A stretch of 64,000 bases of DNA from Hyalangium versicolor. GTDB lineage: Bacteria; Myxococcota; Myxococcia; Myxococcales; Myxococcaceae. The position numbers were made by a program, and so were the translations under genes. Where the stretch lies: contig NZ_JAHXBF010000008.1 in assembly GCF_020103695.1 (NCBI RefSeq), positions 404,276 through 468,275 on the forward strand, given 5' to 3'. Under the pieces are notes generated by a model. It made no database searches, was not told where the DNA came from, and saw only the letters and a list, made by a program, of their open reading frames with translations. The first letter of the stretch is position 1. Each line of letters begins with the position of its first letter. Shown one piece after another: positions 16,233 to 24,710 of the stretch.

Positions 16233-17646
16233 AGCCCACCCGGGCGCCTCCGCCTGGCCGGTTCTCCGCGAACGTCTCGCCGCCATGGGCTCGGGCAATG
16301 CGTTGCACCAGCGCCAGTCCCAGCCCCAACGAGCCCGCCTCGCGAGCCTCTCCACCCCGATCCTTCCGATAGAAGGGTTGGAAGATGCGGGTCTCCTCGC
16401 CGGGGAGCAGTCCTGGACCCTGGTCATCCACGCAGAAGGCCAGCTGGCCGTCGCGATCGAGGATCCTCAGCGCCACGACTCCCTGGCCGTGCTTGCGCGC
16501 GTTGTCCAGCAGGTTGGCGAGTGCTCGGCCCAGCAGCGTCGCATCAGCCACCAGAGCCGTGTCCGCGACCTCGACCGAGAGCAGCTCCATGGGCATCCCG
16601 GTTCGATCCAACGCTCGGGCCGCCAGCTCCGTGGCTTCGAGGGAGCGCGGCGTCACCTGGCCGAAGTCCAGCCGCGAGCTGGCCAGCAGCTCGCCCACCA
16701 GCGCATCCAGCTCCACCACCTCGCGGTCCACGCTGTCCAACGTCTTCGGGTCCCCACCACCATCGCGGAGGATCTCCGTGAGGACGCGCAGGTGTGCCAG
16801 AGGAGTGCGCAGCTCGTGGGACACGGCGGCGAGCAACTCGCGCTGGTCCGCCATCTGCTTCTGGATGCGAGTGGCCATGTCGTTGAAGGCGTCGGCGAGC
16901 AGGCCCAGCTCGCCCGTGGCATCCCAGGGGTGCATGGTGACGCGGGCCTCCAGCTTCCCCTCTCCGAGCGCGCTGGCGGCACGGGCCAGCTCGTCCATGG
17001 GGCGCGTCAGCCGCCGCGCAATGCCGCCCGAGAGAATCCACAGCATGGCTCCCACGAGCACCAGGGGCAGCACGCTGCGCATGGGATTCCGAGGCCGGGT
17101 GTGCCAGTAGCAAGCCTTGGCCGAGCCCAGCAGGGCTCCCGCACGCATCACCGGCACGGTGAGGTCCGGATCCTCGCAGGGCTTGCCCGCGCGTAACAGC
17201 AGGGCTCCGTGCGCATCGTGCAGCTCCAGATCGACGTCCAGGTCGCGAGAGATGCCCTGCACGAGCGCCTCTCGCCGGTCGGGGAAGTCCCACACCTCGG
17301 CGAAGCGGTTGCTGGCGAACGTGCGGGCCTTGTCCATCTCCTGGCGCCACATGGAGCCGCCCACCAGGTTCATCACCGTGAACACGACCAGGCCCGTGAC
17401 GAGGATGGAGAACCCGAACCAGATGAAGATCCGCCGGTGCAGGTGGGCGAAGATGTAGCGGCCCAGGCGCGTCATCCGCCAGCGGCGGCCGTAGTACTTC
17501 TGCCCATGGGGCCAGTGACCGCGAGGCCAGTGGTGACGCGCGTGGCGGAAGCGCCAGTCGGGTTTGAGGCCGGTGTCCTCGGTGCCGCGCTCCTGGGAGT
17601 CAGGGCCTTGCGGCTCGGAGCCTCTCGGGAGCTTGGGGGGAATCAT
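16180..17646 (-). CDS. Sensor histidine kinase, CpxA/RstB-like
   Basis: A 488-residue membrane kinase. After a basic, His-rich cytoplasmic leader come TM1 (about 73-95), a roughly 90-residue periplasmic domain, TM2 (about 186-205) and a HAMP region with RRLTRPMDELARAA. The HisKA H-box is VSHELRTPLAHL (His near 275). A HATPase domain follows with N-box NLLDNARKHG, G1 DDQGPGLLPGEE and G2 GSLGLGLALVQRI. The start overlaps the stop of the response regulator by 4 bp (ATGA), so they are translationally coupled. With the Spy-like protein at the head of the operon, it likely senses envelope protein stress or metal, as Cpx systems do. The last 53 bp overlap the LMF gene on the other strand. Confidence 0.9.
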   Translation of the reverse strand: MIPPKLPRGSEPQGPDSQERGTEDTGLKPDWRFRHARHHWPRGHWPHGQKYYGRRWRMTRLGRYIFAHLHRRIFIWFGFSILVTGLVVFTVMNLVGGSMWRQEMDKARTFASNRFAEVWDFPDRREALVQGISRDLDVDLELHDAHGALLLRAGKPCEDPDLTVPVMRAGALLGSAKACYWHTRPRNPMRSVLPLVLVGAMLWILSGGIARRLTRPMDELARAASALGEGKLEARVTMHPWDATGELGLLADAFNDMATRIQKQMADQRELLAAVSHELRTPLAHLRVLTEILRDGGGDPKTLDSVDREVVELDALVGELLASSRLDFGQVTPRSLEATELAARALDRTGMPMELLSVEVADTALVADATLLGRALANLLDNARKHGQGVVALRILDRDGQLAFCVDDQGPGLLPGEETRIFQPFYRKDRGGEAREAGSLGLGLALVQRIARAHGGETFAENRPGGGARVGFSVQRAGPPAAVAQPQA

Positions 17647-18323
17647 GCGCCCTCTTTGGCGAAGACATAGCCCACGCCGCGCACCGTCTTGATGAGCTTG
17701 CCGCCCTCGTCCCCGAGCTTCTGCCGGAGATGGGAGATGTGGACGTCCACGGTGCGCTCGCCCACCACGGTGTCGCTGCGGCCGGCCTCACCCAGCAGGG
17801 CATCCCGGGGAATGACGCGGCCCGCGCGCCGCATCAGCGCCACGAGCAGATCGAACTCGAGCCCCGTCAGCTCCACCGCTCGGCCTCCCACCTTCACCTC
17901 GCGACCGGACACGTCGATGGAGATGCCGCTGTTCTCCAGCCGATCCTCCACCGCGGCCGGTTGCGCGCGCCGGAGCACGGCCCGTAGACGCGCCAGCAAC
18001 TCGCGCGGGCTGAACGGCTTGGCCAGATAGTCGTCCGCGCCCAGCTCCAGGCCCACCACGCGATCCGTCTCGTCGCCCCGGGCGGTGAGCATGAGGATGG
18101 GAATCTGCCCCTTGGCTCGGATGCGCTTGCAGACCTCCAGGCCGTCCATGCCCGGCATCATCACGTCGAGGAGCACCGCGTCATACGCATGGGCCTCCAG
18201 TGCGGCGAGGCCGCGCCCGCCATCCGCTGCGTGGGTGACGGTGATGCCGTTCTGCCCCAGGTACTGCGCGAGCAGCTCGTACATCCGGGTGTCATCGTCG
18301 ATGAGGAGGACGCGGGTAGGCAT
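17643..18323 (-). CDS. OmpR-family response regulator, CpxR-like
   Basis: 226 residues. The receiver domain has the acidic pair DDD (9-11), phospho-acceptor Asp in VLLDVMMPG (near residue 53), Thr in LTARG and Lys in KPFSP. A winged-helix DNA-binding domain follows (LTGLEFDLLVALMRRAGRVIPRDAL ... VHISHLRQKLG ... RGVGYVF). It is coupled to the downstream kinase by a 4-bp overlap and follows the 68-residue gene by 15 bp. It is expected to regulate its own operon and envelope maintenance genes. No operator was identified. Confidence 0.92.
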   Translation of the reverse strand: MPTRVLLIDDDTRMYELLAQYLGQNGITVTHAADGGRGLAALEAHAYDAVLLDVMMPGMDGLEVCKRIRAKGQIPILMLTARGDETDRVVGLELGADDYLAKPFSPRELLARLRAVLRRAQPAAVEDRLENSGISIDVSGREVKVGGRAVELTGLEFDLLVALMRRAGRVIPRDALLGEAGRSDTVVGERTVDVHISHLRQKLGDEGGKLIKTVRGVGYVFAKEGA

Positions 18324-18338
18324 GGACGGCTCGGGACT

Positions 18339-18545
18339 CTAGCGCGGCTCCGAGGGCGCGGGAGCCTCGGCGCTGGGGGCTGCGGGAGTGGCGGTGTTGG
18401 GGCAGGGCGCGCACGTCCGGTTGAAGCGCTCCTCCATCCAGGCCCGGCGGCACTGCGAGTGGTGGCGGAGGCTGGAGAAGCCGGAGGCGTAGCCCCCGAT
18501 GGTCCCGAGGGCGAGCAGGGCAATGAGGATGCGGCGACGGTGCAT
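18339..18545 (-). CDS. Small exported Cys-containing protein in Cpx-like operon
   Basis: A 68-residue protein. The hydrophobic N-terminus after MHRRR (about residues 5-20) works as a signal or anchor. The exported part contains an isolated Cys near residue 32 and a CAPC pair near 46-49, and the tail is Pro/Ala-rich. AGGAG lies eight bases before the ATG. The gene is spaced 36 bp from the Spy-like gene and 15 bp from the regulator gene, which supports a real gene in this operon. No family was recognised. A metal- or redox-sensing accessory to the two-component system is possible. Confidence 0.6.
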   Translation of the reverse strand: MHRRRILIALLALGTIGGYASGFSSLRHHSQCRRAWMEERFNRTCAPCPNTATPAAPSAEAPAPSEPR

Positions 18546-18581
18546 GGCAGTGTCTCCTGTGGTTTCCGTGTCCCGAGCCGA

Positions 18582-19064
18582 TCAGCAGTAGCGGTGCCCG
18601 CCGTGCCAGCCCCAGCCGCCGTGGCCGCGATAGCCGTAGCCCCAGCCGTGCTCGATGATGTCCGCCAGCTCCCGGCGCTGGCGCGGATCCAGCGACTCGT
18701 GGATCTGCGCCAGCGAGGTGCGCAGCGTCTCGCGCATGTTGGCCAGCAGCGCGTCATGCTTCTCGTGCAACTGGCTCAGCGCGACGGTGTCCAACTGCTC
18801 GGCGCGCAGCGCCTGGGCGATGGCGGCCCGAGTGGTGCGGAACTCGTCCCGCATCTTCTCGAAGGACTCGGTCAGCTCGTCCGCCGCCTTGACGAAGACC
18901 TTCTCCTGGCCGGGCGAGGTGTCCAGCCGCTCGAACAGCCAGCGCATCCGCCCGCGCCAGCTCCAGCGCCCGCCGCCCCGGCCGTGGTAACGGTGCCAGC
19001 GCGCCCGGCGCACGGTGAAGATGAGGCCTGCGAGGCACGCGGTTCCAAAAACGAATCCAAACAT
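18582..19064 (-). CDS. Spy/CpxP-like periplasmic heavy-metal sensor protein
   Basis: 160 residues from the ATG at 19064, which has AAGGAG seven bases upstream. A frame extension to 19151 lacks a ribosome-binding site. One N-terminal membrane helix (FGFVFGTACLAGLIFTV) precedes a His/Gly/Trp-rich patch. A long helical domain follows (FVKAADELTESFEKMRDEFRTTRAAIAQAL ... LTxxQ-like HESLDPRQRRELADII), typical of the Spy/CpxP/zraP group, where it binds unfolded protein or metal and restrains the cognate kinase. The last 20 residues are again Gly/His/Trp-rich (GHGGWGWHGGHRYC), a likely metal-binding tail. It is the first gene of the four-gene operon leading to the kinase. Confidence 0.8.
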   Translation of the reverse strand: MFGFVFGTACLAGLIFTVRRARWHRYHGRGGGRWSWRGRMRWLFERLDTSPGQEKVFVKAADELTESFEKMRDEFRTTRAAIAQALRAEQLDTVALSQLHEKHDALLANMRETLRTSLAQIHESLDPRQRRELADIIEHGWGYGYRGHGGWGWHGGHRYC

Positions 19065-19332
19065 GGTCCTGCTCCTTGAGAAACCGAGCGACCGAGCGCT
19101 CGGGTATCGCGTTGTGTGGAGCAGAAGGTAGAAACCGGGTGTAAAGGCCATGCCCCGGCTGGCGTGAAGAAGTGTGAAGGGGCCGGGAACGTTCTCAGGA
19201 ATGCAACGCCGGACGTAGGGGGTTACATTGTCGGCGCCCCGGTGATACAGGGGGCGGTGCCGAGGCGATGTCCGCTCCGGCCACGGGCGTGTCTGACTGC
19301 GTCAGCCGTCATCTGCAGAAAGAAGAAGAGTA

Positions 19333-19536
19333 ATGGCAACTGGTACTGTGAAGTGGTTCAACGACGCCAAGGGCTTCGGTTTCATCGCGCAGGAGGGTGG
19401 GGAGGATGTGTTCTGCCACCACACCGCCATTCAGTCGGACGGCTTCCGCACGCTTGCCGAGGGGCAGCGGGTGGAGTTCGACGTGAAGCGAGGCCCGAAG
19501 GGCCTTCAGGCAGAGAACGTTCGCGTCGTCGGCTGA
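19333..19536 (+). CDS. Cold-shock domain protein (CspA family)
   Basis: A 67-residue single cold-shock domain that binds single-stranded RNA/DNA and acts as RNA chaperone and antiterminator. RNP1 is KGFGFI (residues 14-19) and RNP2 is VFCHHTAI, with Cys-His in place of the usual FVHF/Y. A gap of 268 bp upstream has no other gene and may hold a long 5' leader, as is usual for csp genes, but I recognise no conserved cold box. An intrinsic terminator follows at 19560. Confidence 0.93.
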   Translation: MATGTVKWFNDAKGFGFIAQEGGEDVFCHHTAIQSDGFRTLAEGQRVEFDVKRGPKGLQAENVRVVG

Positions 19537-19559
19537 CGCGCATTCATCTCGCCATACAG

Positions 19560-19595
19560 AGGCCTGGCCCTTATAGGGGCTGGGCCTTTTGTTTT
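19560..19595 (+). terminator. Intrinsic terminator of cold-shock gene
   Basis: An 11-bp stem (AGGCCTGGCCC with GGGCTGGGCCT, two G-U pairs in the middle) and a 6-base loop are followed by TTTTGTTTTG. It lies 24 bp after the cold-shock stop codon. It is the best T-tract terminator in the window. Confidence 0.85.
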
Positions 19596-19637
19596 GCTCG
19601 TCAGCGATGTAGGCCGCTCTAGGCTCTAGGAGGGCAC

Positions 19638-19832
19638 ATGCCACAACACCCGGGAATGTCGAAACGCCAGAAAGAACTGGCCCGAAAAGAGAAGAACAAG
19701 GAGAAGGACGTCCGCCGAGAGCAGCGCAAGAAGGAGAAGGCGGAGCGCGCCACCCAGCCTGGCGAAGAGGGCGTGGACCCCGATATCGCCGGCATCATCC
19801 CCGGGCCGCAGCCGCCGCTCGAGGGTTACTGA
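19638..19832 (+). CDS. Small charged (Lys/Glu/Arg-rich) conserved-type protein
   Basis: A 64-residue protein with a strongly basic helical core (SKRQKELARKEKNKEKDVRRE and continuing) and a short Pro/Gly tail ending PPLEGY. AGGAGG is four bases before the ATG. It sits between the cold-shock terminator and the cupin gene. Proteins of this kind occur widely in delta-proteobacteria without known function. The basic helix could bind nucleic acid (inference from composition only). Confidence 0.65.
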   Translation: MPQHPGMSKRQKELARKEKNKEKDVRREQRKKEKAERATQPGEEGVDPDIAGIIPGPQPPLEGY

Positions 19833-19983
19833 AGTGACACGCAGTGCGTGAGGTCGAGTCCCTGCTCCCTTCCTCCGGGAGGGAGCAGCCGGGCTCCCTC
19901 GGACTCACTCCCCACCGCTTCTCACCTTACCTTCCTTCCAGAGACGTTCAGCGGACAACACCGCGAACCGGAAGGAGCGAGGC

Positions 19984-20349
19984 ATGGGCGACACCAGCGT
20001 CAAGAAGGTTGAGGCACGCCACTCTCCGCGAGGAGAGATGGGCCAGAAGTACCTGGCCTCGGGCACGCGCGTCTCCATGCGGCTGTGGGAAGAGGAGCAG
20101 CCCTCGGAGCCGGCGCCTCCCATGGCTCGGGACTACGAGACCGTGGGCTATGTGGTGAAGGGCCGCGCTGAACTCCACCTGGAGGGTCAGGTCCTCATCC
20201 TCAATCCCGGGGACTCGTGGCTGGTTCCTCGCGGCGCGAGCCACACGTACAAGATCCTCGAGCCCTTCACCGCGGTGGAGGCCACCAGCCCGCCAGCGTC
20301 GGTGCATGGCCGGGACGAGGGCAGCTCGAAGGGGCCTGCGCGAGCCTGA
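19984..20349 (+). CDS. Cupin-domain protein
   Basis: A 121-residue single-domain cupin (Cupin_2 type). The barrel is recognisable from the first motif region (YETVGYVVKGRAELHLEG) and the second (LNPGDSWLVPRGASHTYKI). The usual metal-binding His pair of motif 1 is largely missing and one His remains in motif 2 (ASHTY), so metal binding is uncertain. AAGGAG lies six bases before the ATG. It is monocistronic, followed by its own terminator. The function is not assignable beyond small-molecule binding or sugar/polyketide-type chemistry. Confidence 0.8.
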   Translation: MGDTSVKKVEARHSPRGEMGQKYLASGTRVSMRLWEEEQPSEPAPPMARDYETVGYVVKGRAELHLEGQVLILNPGDSWLVPRGASHTYKILEPFTAVEATSPPASVHGRDEGSSKGPARA

Positions 20350-20363
20350 GCGCGGACAGTGAG

Positions 20364-20395
20364 GGCTGCTCGCGGGGCGTGCGAGCAGCCTTTCT
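20364..20395 (+). terminator. Intrinsic terminator of cupin gene
   Basis: A perfect 10-bp inverted repeat (GGCTGCTCGC / GCGAGCAGCC) with a 7-base loop and a short TTTCT tail lies 14 bp past the cupin stop codon. Confidence 0.75.
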
Positions 20396-20439
20396 GGGGC
20401 GTGCCGTGAGTCGGAGCGGAGTGGTAGACACGGCGCTCC

Positions 20440-21003
20440 ATGGACGAGCCAAAGGGTGGACAGGGTGACAGGGCTCCGGGGGCGCGGAAGCGGCCGCGGA
20501 AGGTGTCACCGCGCTACCTGGAGAATGCCGCGCTGCACTACCTGAAGCGGTACGCGGCCACCGTGAGCCAGCTCAAGCGCGTACTCGTGAGGAAGGCGGA
20601 CCGTTCGCTCCGGGTCCACGGGGGCGATCGCGCCGAGGCGCTCGGCTGGGTGGACGCGCTCGTGGAGAAGCTCCTGCGCAACGGGCTCATCAATGACCAG
20701 GCCTATGCCGGGCTGAAGGCCCAGTCGCTGCGGGCCTCGGGGCGCAGCGCCCGCGTGATTGCGCAGAAGTTGCGGATGAAGGGCGTGGCCGCGGAGGTCG
20801 TCGAGCAGAAGCTGGCGGAGGCCACTGCGGAGGTGTCCGAGGACGCGGCGGCCCGCATCTGGGCGCGGAAGAAGCGGCTGGGCCCCTTCCGTCGCGATGC
20901 GCAGGCCCGGCAGGAGAACCGTCAGAAGGATCTCGCTGCCCTGGCCCGCGCGGGCTTCTCGTTCTCCATCGCGAAGAAGATCATCGACGGAGCACCCGAG
21001 TAG
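20440..21003 (+). CDS. recX: RecX-family regulatory protein
   Basis: 187 residues of three-helix RecX repeats. RecX binds RecA filaments and inhibits or modulates recombinase activity. Family landmarks are ALHYLKRYAATVSQLKRVL, the central LLRNGLINDQAYAGLKAQSLRASGRSARVIAQKLRMKGV, and the C-terminal LAALARAGFSFSIAKKII. The basic leader (RKRPRKVSPRY) is normal. recA is not adjacent. No clear ribosome-binding site precedes the ATG at 20440. The gene converges on the M13 peptidase with a 5-bp gap. Confidence 0.85.
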   Translation: MDEPKGGQGDRAPGARKRPRKVSPRYLENAALHYLKRYAATVSQLKRVLVRKADRSLRVHGGDRAEALGWVDALVEKLLRNGLINDQAYAGLKAQSLRASGRSARVIAQKLRMKGVAAEVVEQKLAEATAEVSEDAAARIWARKKRLGPFRRDAQARQENRQKDLAALARAGFSFSIAKKIIDGAPE

Positions 21004-21008
21004 CGCCT

Positions 21009-23159
21009 CTACCAGATGCGCACGCGCTGCTCGGGAGTGAGGTAGAGCTTCTGCCCGGGCGCGACGCTGAAGGCTTGGTACCAGGCATCCAGGTTGCGCA
21101 CGGTGGTGGCGCGGAACTCGGTGGGAGAGTGCCCATCCGTGAGCAGGAGCCGGCGGAGGAGGGGCTCGCGGTACTTGTTGCGCCAGACCTGGCCGAAGCC
21201 GAGGAAGAAGCGCTGGTCTCCGGTGAAGCCGTCGAGTACAGGCGCCTGCTTTCCTTCCAGCGACCGCTTGTAGGCGTCGTAGGCGATGGACACGCCGGCG
21301 ACATCGGCGATGTTCTCGCCCAGGGTCAGCTCGCCATTCACCGACAGGTCCGGCAGTGCGCGGTAGGCGCTGAACTGCGCCGCGAGCGCCTTGCCCGCCG
21401 CCTTGAACTTGTCCGCATCCTCCTTCGTCCACCAGTTCGCCAGCTTGCCGCGAGCGTCGAACTGGGCTCCCACGTCGTCGAAGCTGTGGACGATCTCATG
21501 TCCGATGACCGAGCCGATGCCGCCGTAGTTCACCGCTGGATCGGCGTTCGAATCGAAGAAGGGCGGCTGGAGGATGGCGGCGGGGAAGATGATGGAGTTC
21601 TGCTGGGGTGAGTTCAGCGCGTTCACGAGGTGGGGCACCATGAACCACTCGGAGCGGTCCACCGGCTTGCCGAGCTTGTTCAGGTTGCGCTGGTACTCGA
21701 AGCGCGAGGCGCGCCAGGCGTTGCCGTAGGCGTCTCCCCGGATGACCTCCAGCCCGGAGTAGTCGCGCCACTTCGACGGGTGGCCGATGCCGACCTGGAG
21801 CGTCGTCAGCTTCTCCTTGGCGCGAGCCTTCGTCGCCGGAGTCATCCACGCCAGCGCGTCGATGTGCTGGCCGAGGGCCGCGACGATGTTGCGCACCATC
21901 GTGTCGGCCTCCGCCTTGGCTTCAGCGGGGAAGTACTTCTCGACGTAGAGCTTGCCGATGGCCTCGCCCAAGGCCTCGCTGGTGGCGTCCACGCCTCGCT
22001 TCCAGCGCTCCCGAGGCTCCTGGGCTCCCGAGAGCACCCGGCCGCCGAATGCGAAGCTCTCGTCGAAGAAGGCCTTGGGCAGGACGGGCGCGGCGCGCAC
22101 GAGGGTGTGGAAGGTCAGGTAGTCCTTCCAGGACTGCAGGGGCTCGCTGCCGACGAGCTTCGAGATGCCCGTGATCGCACTGGGCTGCCAGACGATGAAC
22201 TCGCGCTGCGCGGCCAGTCCCGCGGCTCCGAAGTAGGCGTCCCAGTCGAGCCCCGGCGCACGCTTGGCGAACTGCTCCCGAGGCCATGGGTTGTTGCTCT
22301 TGACCACGTCCTGCGTGTCCACCTGGTTCCAGTGGACGCGCGCGATGTTGCGCTCGAGCTCGAAGATGCGCTGGGCACGTCCCTCGGGATCCGAGAGGCC
22401 CGCGAGGCGCAGCATGGCGGCGATGTGCTGCTGGTACTTCTGGCGGACATCCTTCAGCTTCGCGTCGTCGGACAGGTAGTAGTCCCGATCCGGCATGAGC
22501 AGGCCGCCCTGGAGCAGGTAGGCGGCATAGCGCGACGGCTCGTTGAGATCCTCGGACACCCACAGGCCGAACAGCCGCTCCGTGGTCACGTTCCCCGTGT
22601 TGAGCGGGTCGACGTCGGCACGCAGCGTCTCGCCGAGGGCGGCGGAGAGTGCCTTCCGGTCGGCGATGGCATTGATGCGCTGGAGTTCGGGCGTGAGCGG
22701 AGCCAGGCCCTTGGCCTCGATGGCCGCCTCATCCATGTAGCTGTTGAAGAAGTCCCCCAGCTTGCGGACCTCGCTGTTGGCGGGAGCGTCCGAGCGCGCG
22801 GTCTGCTCGATGAGCTCGCGCGTGCGCCGGGCCGCCTCCTCCGCGAGTCGGGAGAACATGCCGTAGGCGGGCCGGTCCGCGGGGATCTCGGTCGTGTCGA
22901 GCCACTTGCCGTTGACGTAGCGGTAGAAGTTGTCGCCAGGAGCCGCGGAGGTGTCCATCCCCGCGGTGTCCACGCCAAAGCTTCCGAAGGTGGGCTTCGC
23001 GGAGGAGGCGGGGGGAGCATCGGAGGTTTTGGCCTGCTGCGTCACCGTGGCCGTCTTGTCCACCGGCGTGGAGGAGGCGCACGCGGCGAGCCACGCGGAT
23101 GCACTGGCCGTGAGGAGGACGCGCGCGGCCCCCGGGAAGTGTCGGAACGGGAATGGCAT
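21009..23159 (-). CDS. M13-family (neprilysin/PepO-like) zinc metallopeptidase lipoprotein
   Basis: 716 residues from the ATG at 23159. The frame stays open for 212 codons further upstream, but that stretch lies opposite the GFA gene. The signal ends in WLAAC (lipobox). The long N-terminal domain carries the M13 opening (GDNFYRYVNGKWLDTTEIP). The catalytic domain has VNALNSPQQNSIIFPAAILQPP, the zinc motif HEIVH near residue 553, and GENIADVAG with the third zinc ligand Glu. It ends in VRIW, the usual terminal Trp. It is expected to cleave short peptides outside the inner membrane. Such genes are frequent in predatory myxobacteria. No operon partner was seen. Confidence 0.93.
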   Translation of the reverse strand: MPFPFRHFPGAARVLLTASASAWLAACASSTPVDKTATVTQQAKTSDAPPASSAKPTFGSFGVDTAGMDTSAAPGDNFYRYVNGKWLDTTEIPADRPAYGMFSRLAEEAARRTRELIEQTARSDAPANSEVRKLGDFFNSYMDEAAIEAKGLAPLTPELQRINAIADRKALSAALGETLRADVDPLNTGNVTTERLFGLWVSEDLNEPSRYAAYLLQGGLLMPDRDYYLSDDAKLKDVRQKYQQHIAAMLRLAGLSDPEGRAQRIFELERNIARVHWNQVDTQDVVKSNNPWPREQFAKRAPGLDWDAYFGAAGLAAQREFIVWQPSAITGISKLVGSEPLQSWKDYLTFHTLVRAAPVLPKAFFDESFAFGGRVLSGAQEPRERWKRGVDATSEALGEAIGKLYVEKYFPAEAKAEADTMVRNIVAALGQHIDALAWMTPATKARAKEKLTTLQVGIGHPSKWRDYSGLEVIRGDAYGNAWRASRFEYQRNLNKLGKPVDRSEWFMVPHLVNALNSPQQNSIIFPAAILQPPFFDSNADPAVNYGGIGSVIGHEIVHSFDDVGAQFDARGKLANWWTKEDADKFKAAGKALAAQFSAYRALPDLSVNGELTLGENIADVAGVSIAYDAYKRSLEGKQAPVLDGFTGDQRFFLGFGQVWRNKYREPLLRRLLLTDGHSPTEFRATTVRNLDAWYQAFSVAPGQKLYLTPEQRVRIW

Positions 23160-23366
23160 AGGAATGTGAGAGCCCCTGTGAGGACGAAAGTCTGGCGCCC
23201 AACAGGCGGGCCGAGGGCTTAATCCCCAAGAGCCTCCGTCAGGCGTCGGCACAATACCTGACAGAAGGCTGTCACGGCTGCCGCAAAGAGTAGGGACATG
23301 ACCGTGGCCAACGTTGGTGAGGCGGCCGCGGCTCCCAGCGGTTTTCACTTCACGGAGGAGGACCCC

Positions 23367-23774
23367 ATGAGCACCCGGAAATTCAGCGGTAGCTGTCACT
23401 GCGGCAAGGTTCGTTTCGAGGCCGACATCGACCTGAGCGAGGGCACGGGCCGGTGCAACTGCTCCATCTGCACGAAGACCCGGAACTGGGGCGCGATCAT
23501 CAAGCCGGCGGCCTTCCGCCTGCTCTCGGGTGAGGACGCCCTGTCCGACTACCAGTTCGGGAGCAAGGCGGGACACCACCTGTTCTGCAAGCACTGCGGC
23601 GTGCGCTCCTTCGGCCGAGGCAACGTGCCGCAGATTGGCGGGGAATACGTCTCGATCAGCCTCGCGGCCCTGGATGACATCACCCCCGAGGAACTCGCTA
23701 GCATTCCGATCCGGTACATGGATGGGCGCCACAACAACTGGTGGAACCCCCCAGCGGAGACGCGCTACCTCTGA
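23367..23774 (+). CDS. GFA-family zinc protein (glutathione-dependent formaldehyde-activating enzyme-like)
   Basis: 135 residues from the ATG at 23367, preceded by GGAGGAGGACCCC. An earlier in-frame ATG at 23298 lacks a good site. The Mss4-like fold is indicated by paired zinc ligands: C-H-C (residues 10-12), CNCSIC (29-34) and CKHC (about 71-74). Family members have been linked to formaldehyde-glutathione adduct formation, but most, including this one, have no tested activity. It is divergent from the M13 gene. In the gap between them lies TGACAG-aagg-CTGTCA (23259-23274), a possible small operator. Confidence 0.85.
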   Translation: MSTRKFSGSCHCGKVRFEADIDLSEGTGRCNCSICTKTRNWGAIIKPAAFRLLSGEDALSDYQFGSKAGHHLFCKHCGVRSFGRGNVPQIGGEYVSISLAALDDITPEELASIPIRYMDGRHNNWWNPPAETRYL

Positions 23775-23915
23775 GGTAGACGCAGGCCCACGCAATCGCC
23801 GGCCGCTGGCTCCGTATTCTACATTCCACGACTCTCGCGGCCGTGTTCGCGCAGGCGATCGGGTCTGCGCGGCAGGTGATGGTAGAATCCCCCCCAGTCC
23901 CTGGAGGGGGGCGGC

Positions 23916-24695
23916 ATGCCGACATTGCTTTTGCAGTTGGACCAGTTGCTGCGCGGAGAGGCGACCCGGCTGGAACTGCTTCGCCGAGGGACCATCGACA
24001 TCTCGCCCGGGGGCATTGCCCTCATGTCGATCCCGCTGGGCTTCTTCGCCGGCATCTGCATGGGAGCGTTCTCCCTGACCGGGTCAGGTTCGCTCGCGCC
24101 GATGCAGGTCATCGCCAGCTCCTTGAAGGTGCCGGCGCTCTTCTTCCTGACCCTCTTCGTCACGTTCCCTTCGCTCTACGTGTTCGATGCCCTGGTGGGC
24201 TCCAGGCTGGGGCTCTACTCGGTGCTGAAGCTCCTGGTGGCCGCCATCGGCATCATGATGACCGTGCTGGCCTCTCTGGGACCCATCGTCGCCTTCTTCG
24301 CGGTGACGACCACCAGCTATGCCTTCATGAAGCTGCTGAACGTGGCGGTGTTCACCATCGCCGGGATGATGGGAGGAGGCTTCCTGCTCCGCACGCTCCA
24401 TCGCCTCTCCGTGGCGATCGAGGACACGCCGGTCCGCGAGAGCCCTCCCTCCGAGCCAGCGCTCCCCGCGCCTGCCGCGAGTCCTGGAACTCCGCGACCG
24501 CTGCCCGTCGAGCCCGGAGCCAACGTGCGCACCTTGTTCCGCATCTGGGTGGGAGTGTTCGCCCTCGTCGGCGCGCAGATGGCCTGGATCCTCCGCCCCT
24601 TCATCGGCGACCCCGAGCAACCGTTCCAGTGGTTCCGTCCCATCACCTCCAACTTCTTCGAAGCCGTGTGGCGGGCCTTCCAGAGCCTCTTCTAG
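23916..24695 (+). CDS. Multi-pass membrane protein, first of tandem paralogue pair
   Basis: 259 residues. The start MPTLLLQLDQLLRG is amphipathic. Then come about five hydrophobic segments, including FFAGICMGAFSLTGSGSL, ALFFLTLFVTFPSLYVF and LLVAAIGIMMTVLASLGPIVAFFAV. A Pro/Ala/Glu-rich loop (residues about 170-205) follows, then a last helix with GAQMAWILRPFIGDPE. GGAGGGG precedes the ATG. The neighbour 15 bp downstream shares the N-terminal LLLQxDxLLR motif and the C-terminal G.QM.W.LRPFIG motif. The family is found in myxobacteria and planctomycetes. No function is known to me. Confidence 0.75.
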   Translation: MPTLLLQLDQLLRGEATRLELLRRGTIDISPGGIALMSIPLGFFAGICMGAFSLTGSGSLAPMQVIASSLKVPALFFLTLFVTFPSLYVFDALVGSRLGLYSVLKLLVAAIGIMMTVLASLGPIVAFFAVTTTSYAFMKLLNVAVFTIAGMMGGGFLLRTLHRLSVAIEDTPVRESPPSEPALPAPAASPGTPRPLPVEPGANVRTLFRIWVGVFALVGAQMAWILRPFIGDPEQPFQWFRPITSNFFEAVWRAFQSLF

Positions 24696-24710
24696 GTTCG
24701 AGGCGGTGGC

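Noticed and set aside
23160..23795. Upstream in-frame extension of the M13 peptidase
   Set aside because: It overlaps the GFA gene on the other strand and would bury the lipoprotein signal; the ATG at 23159 gives a proper signal sequence.
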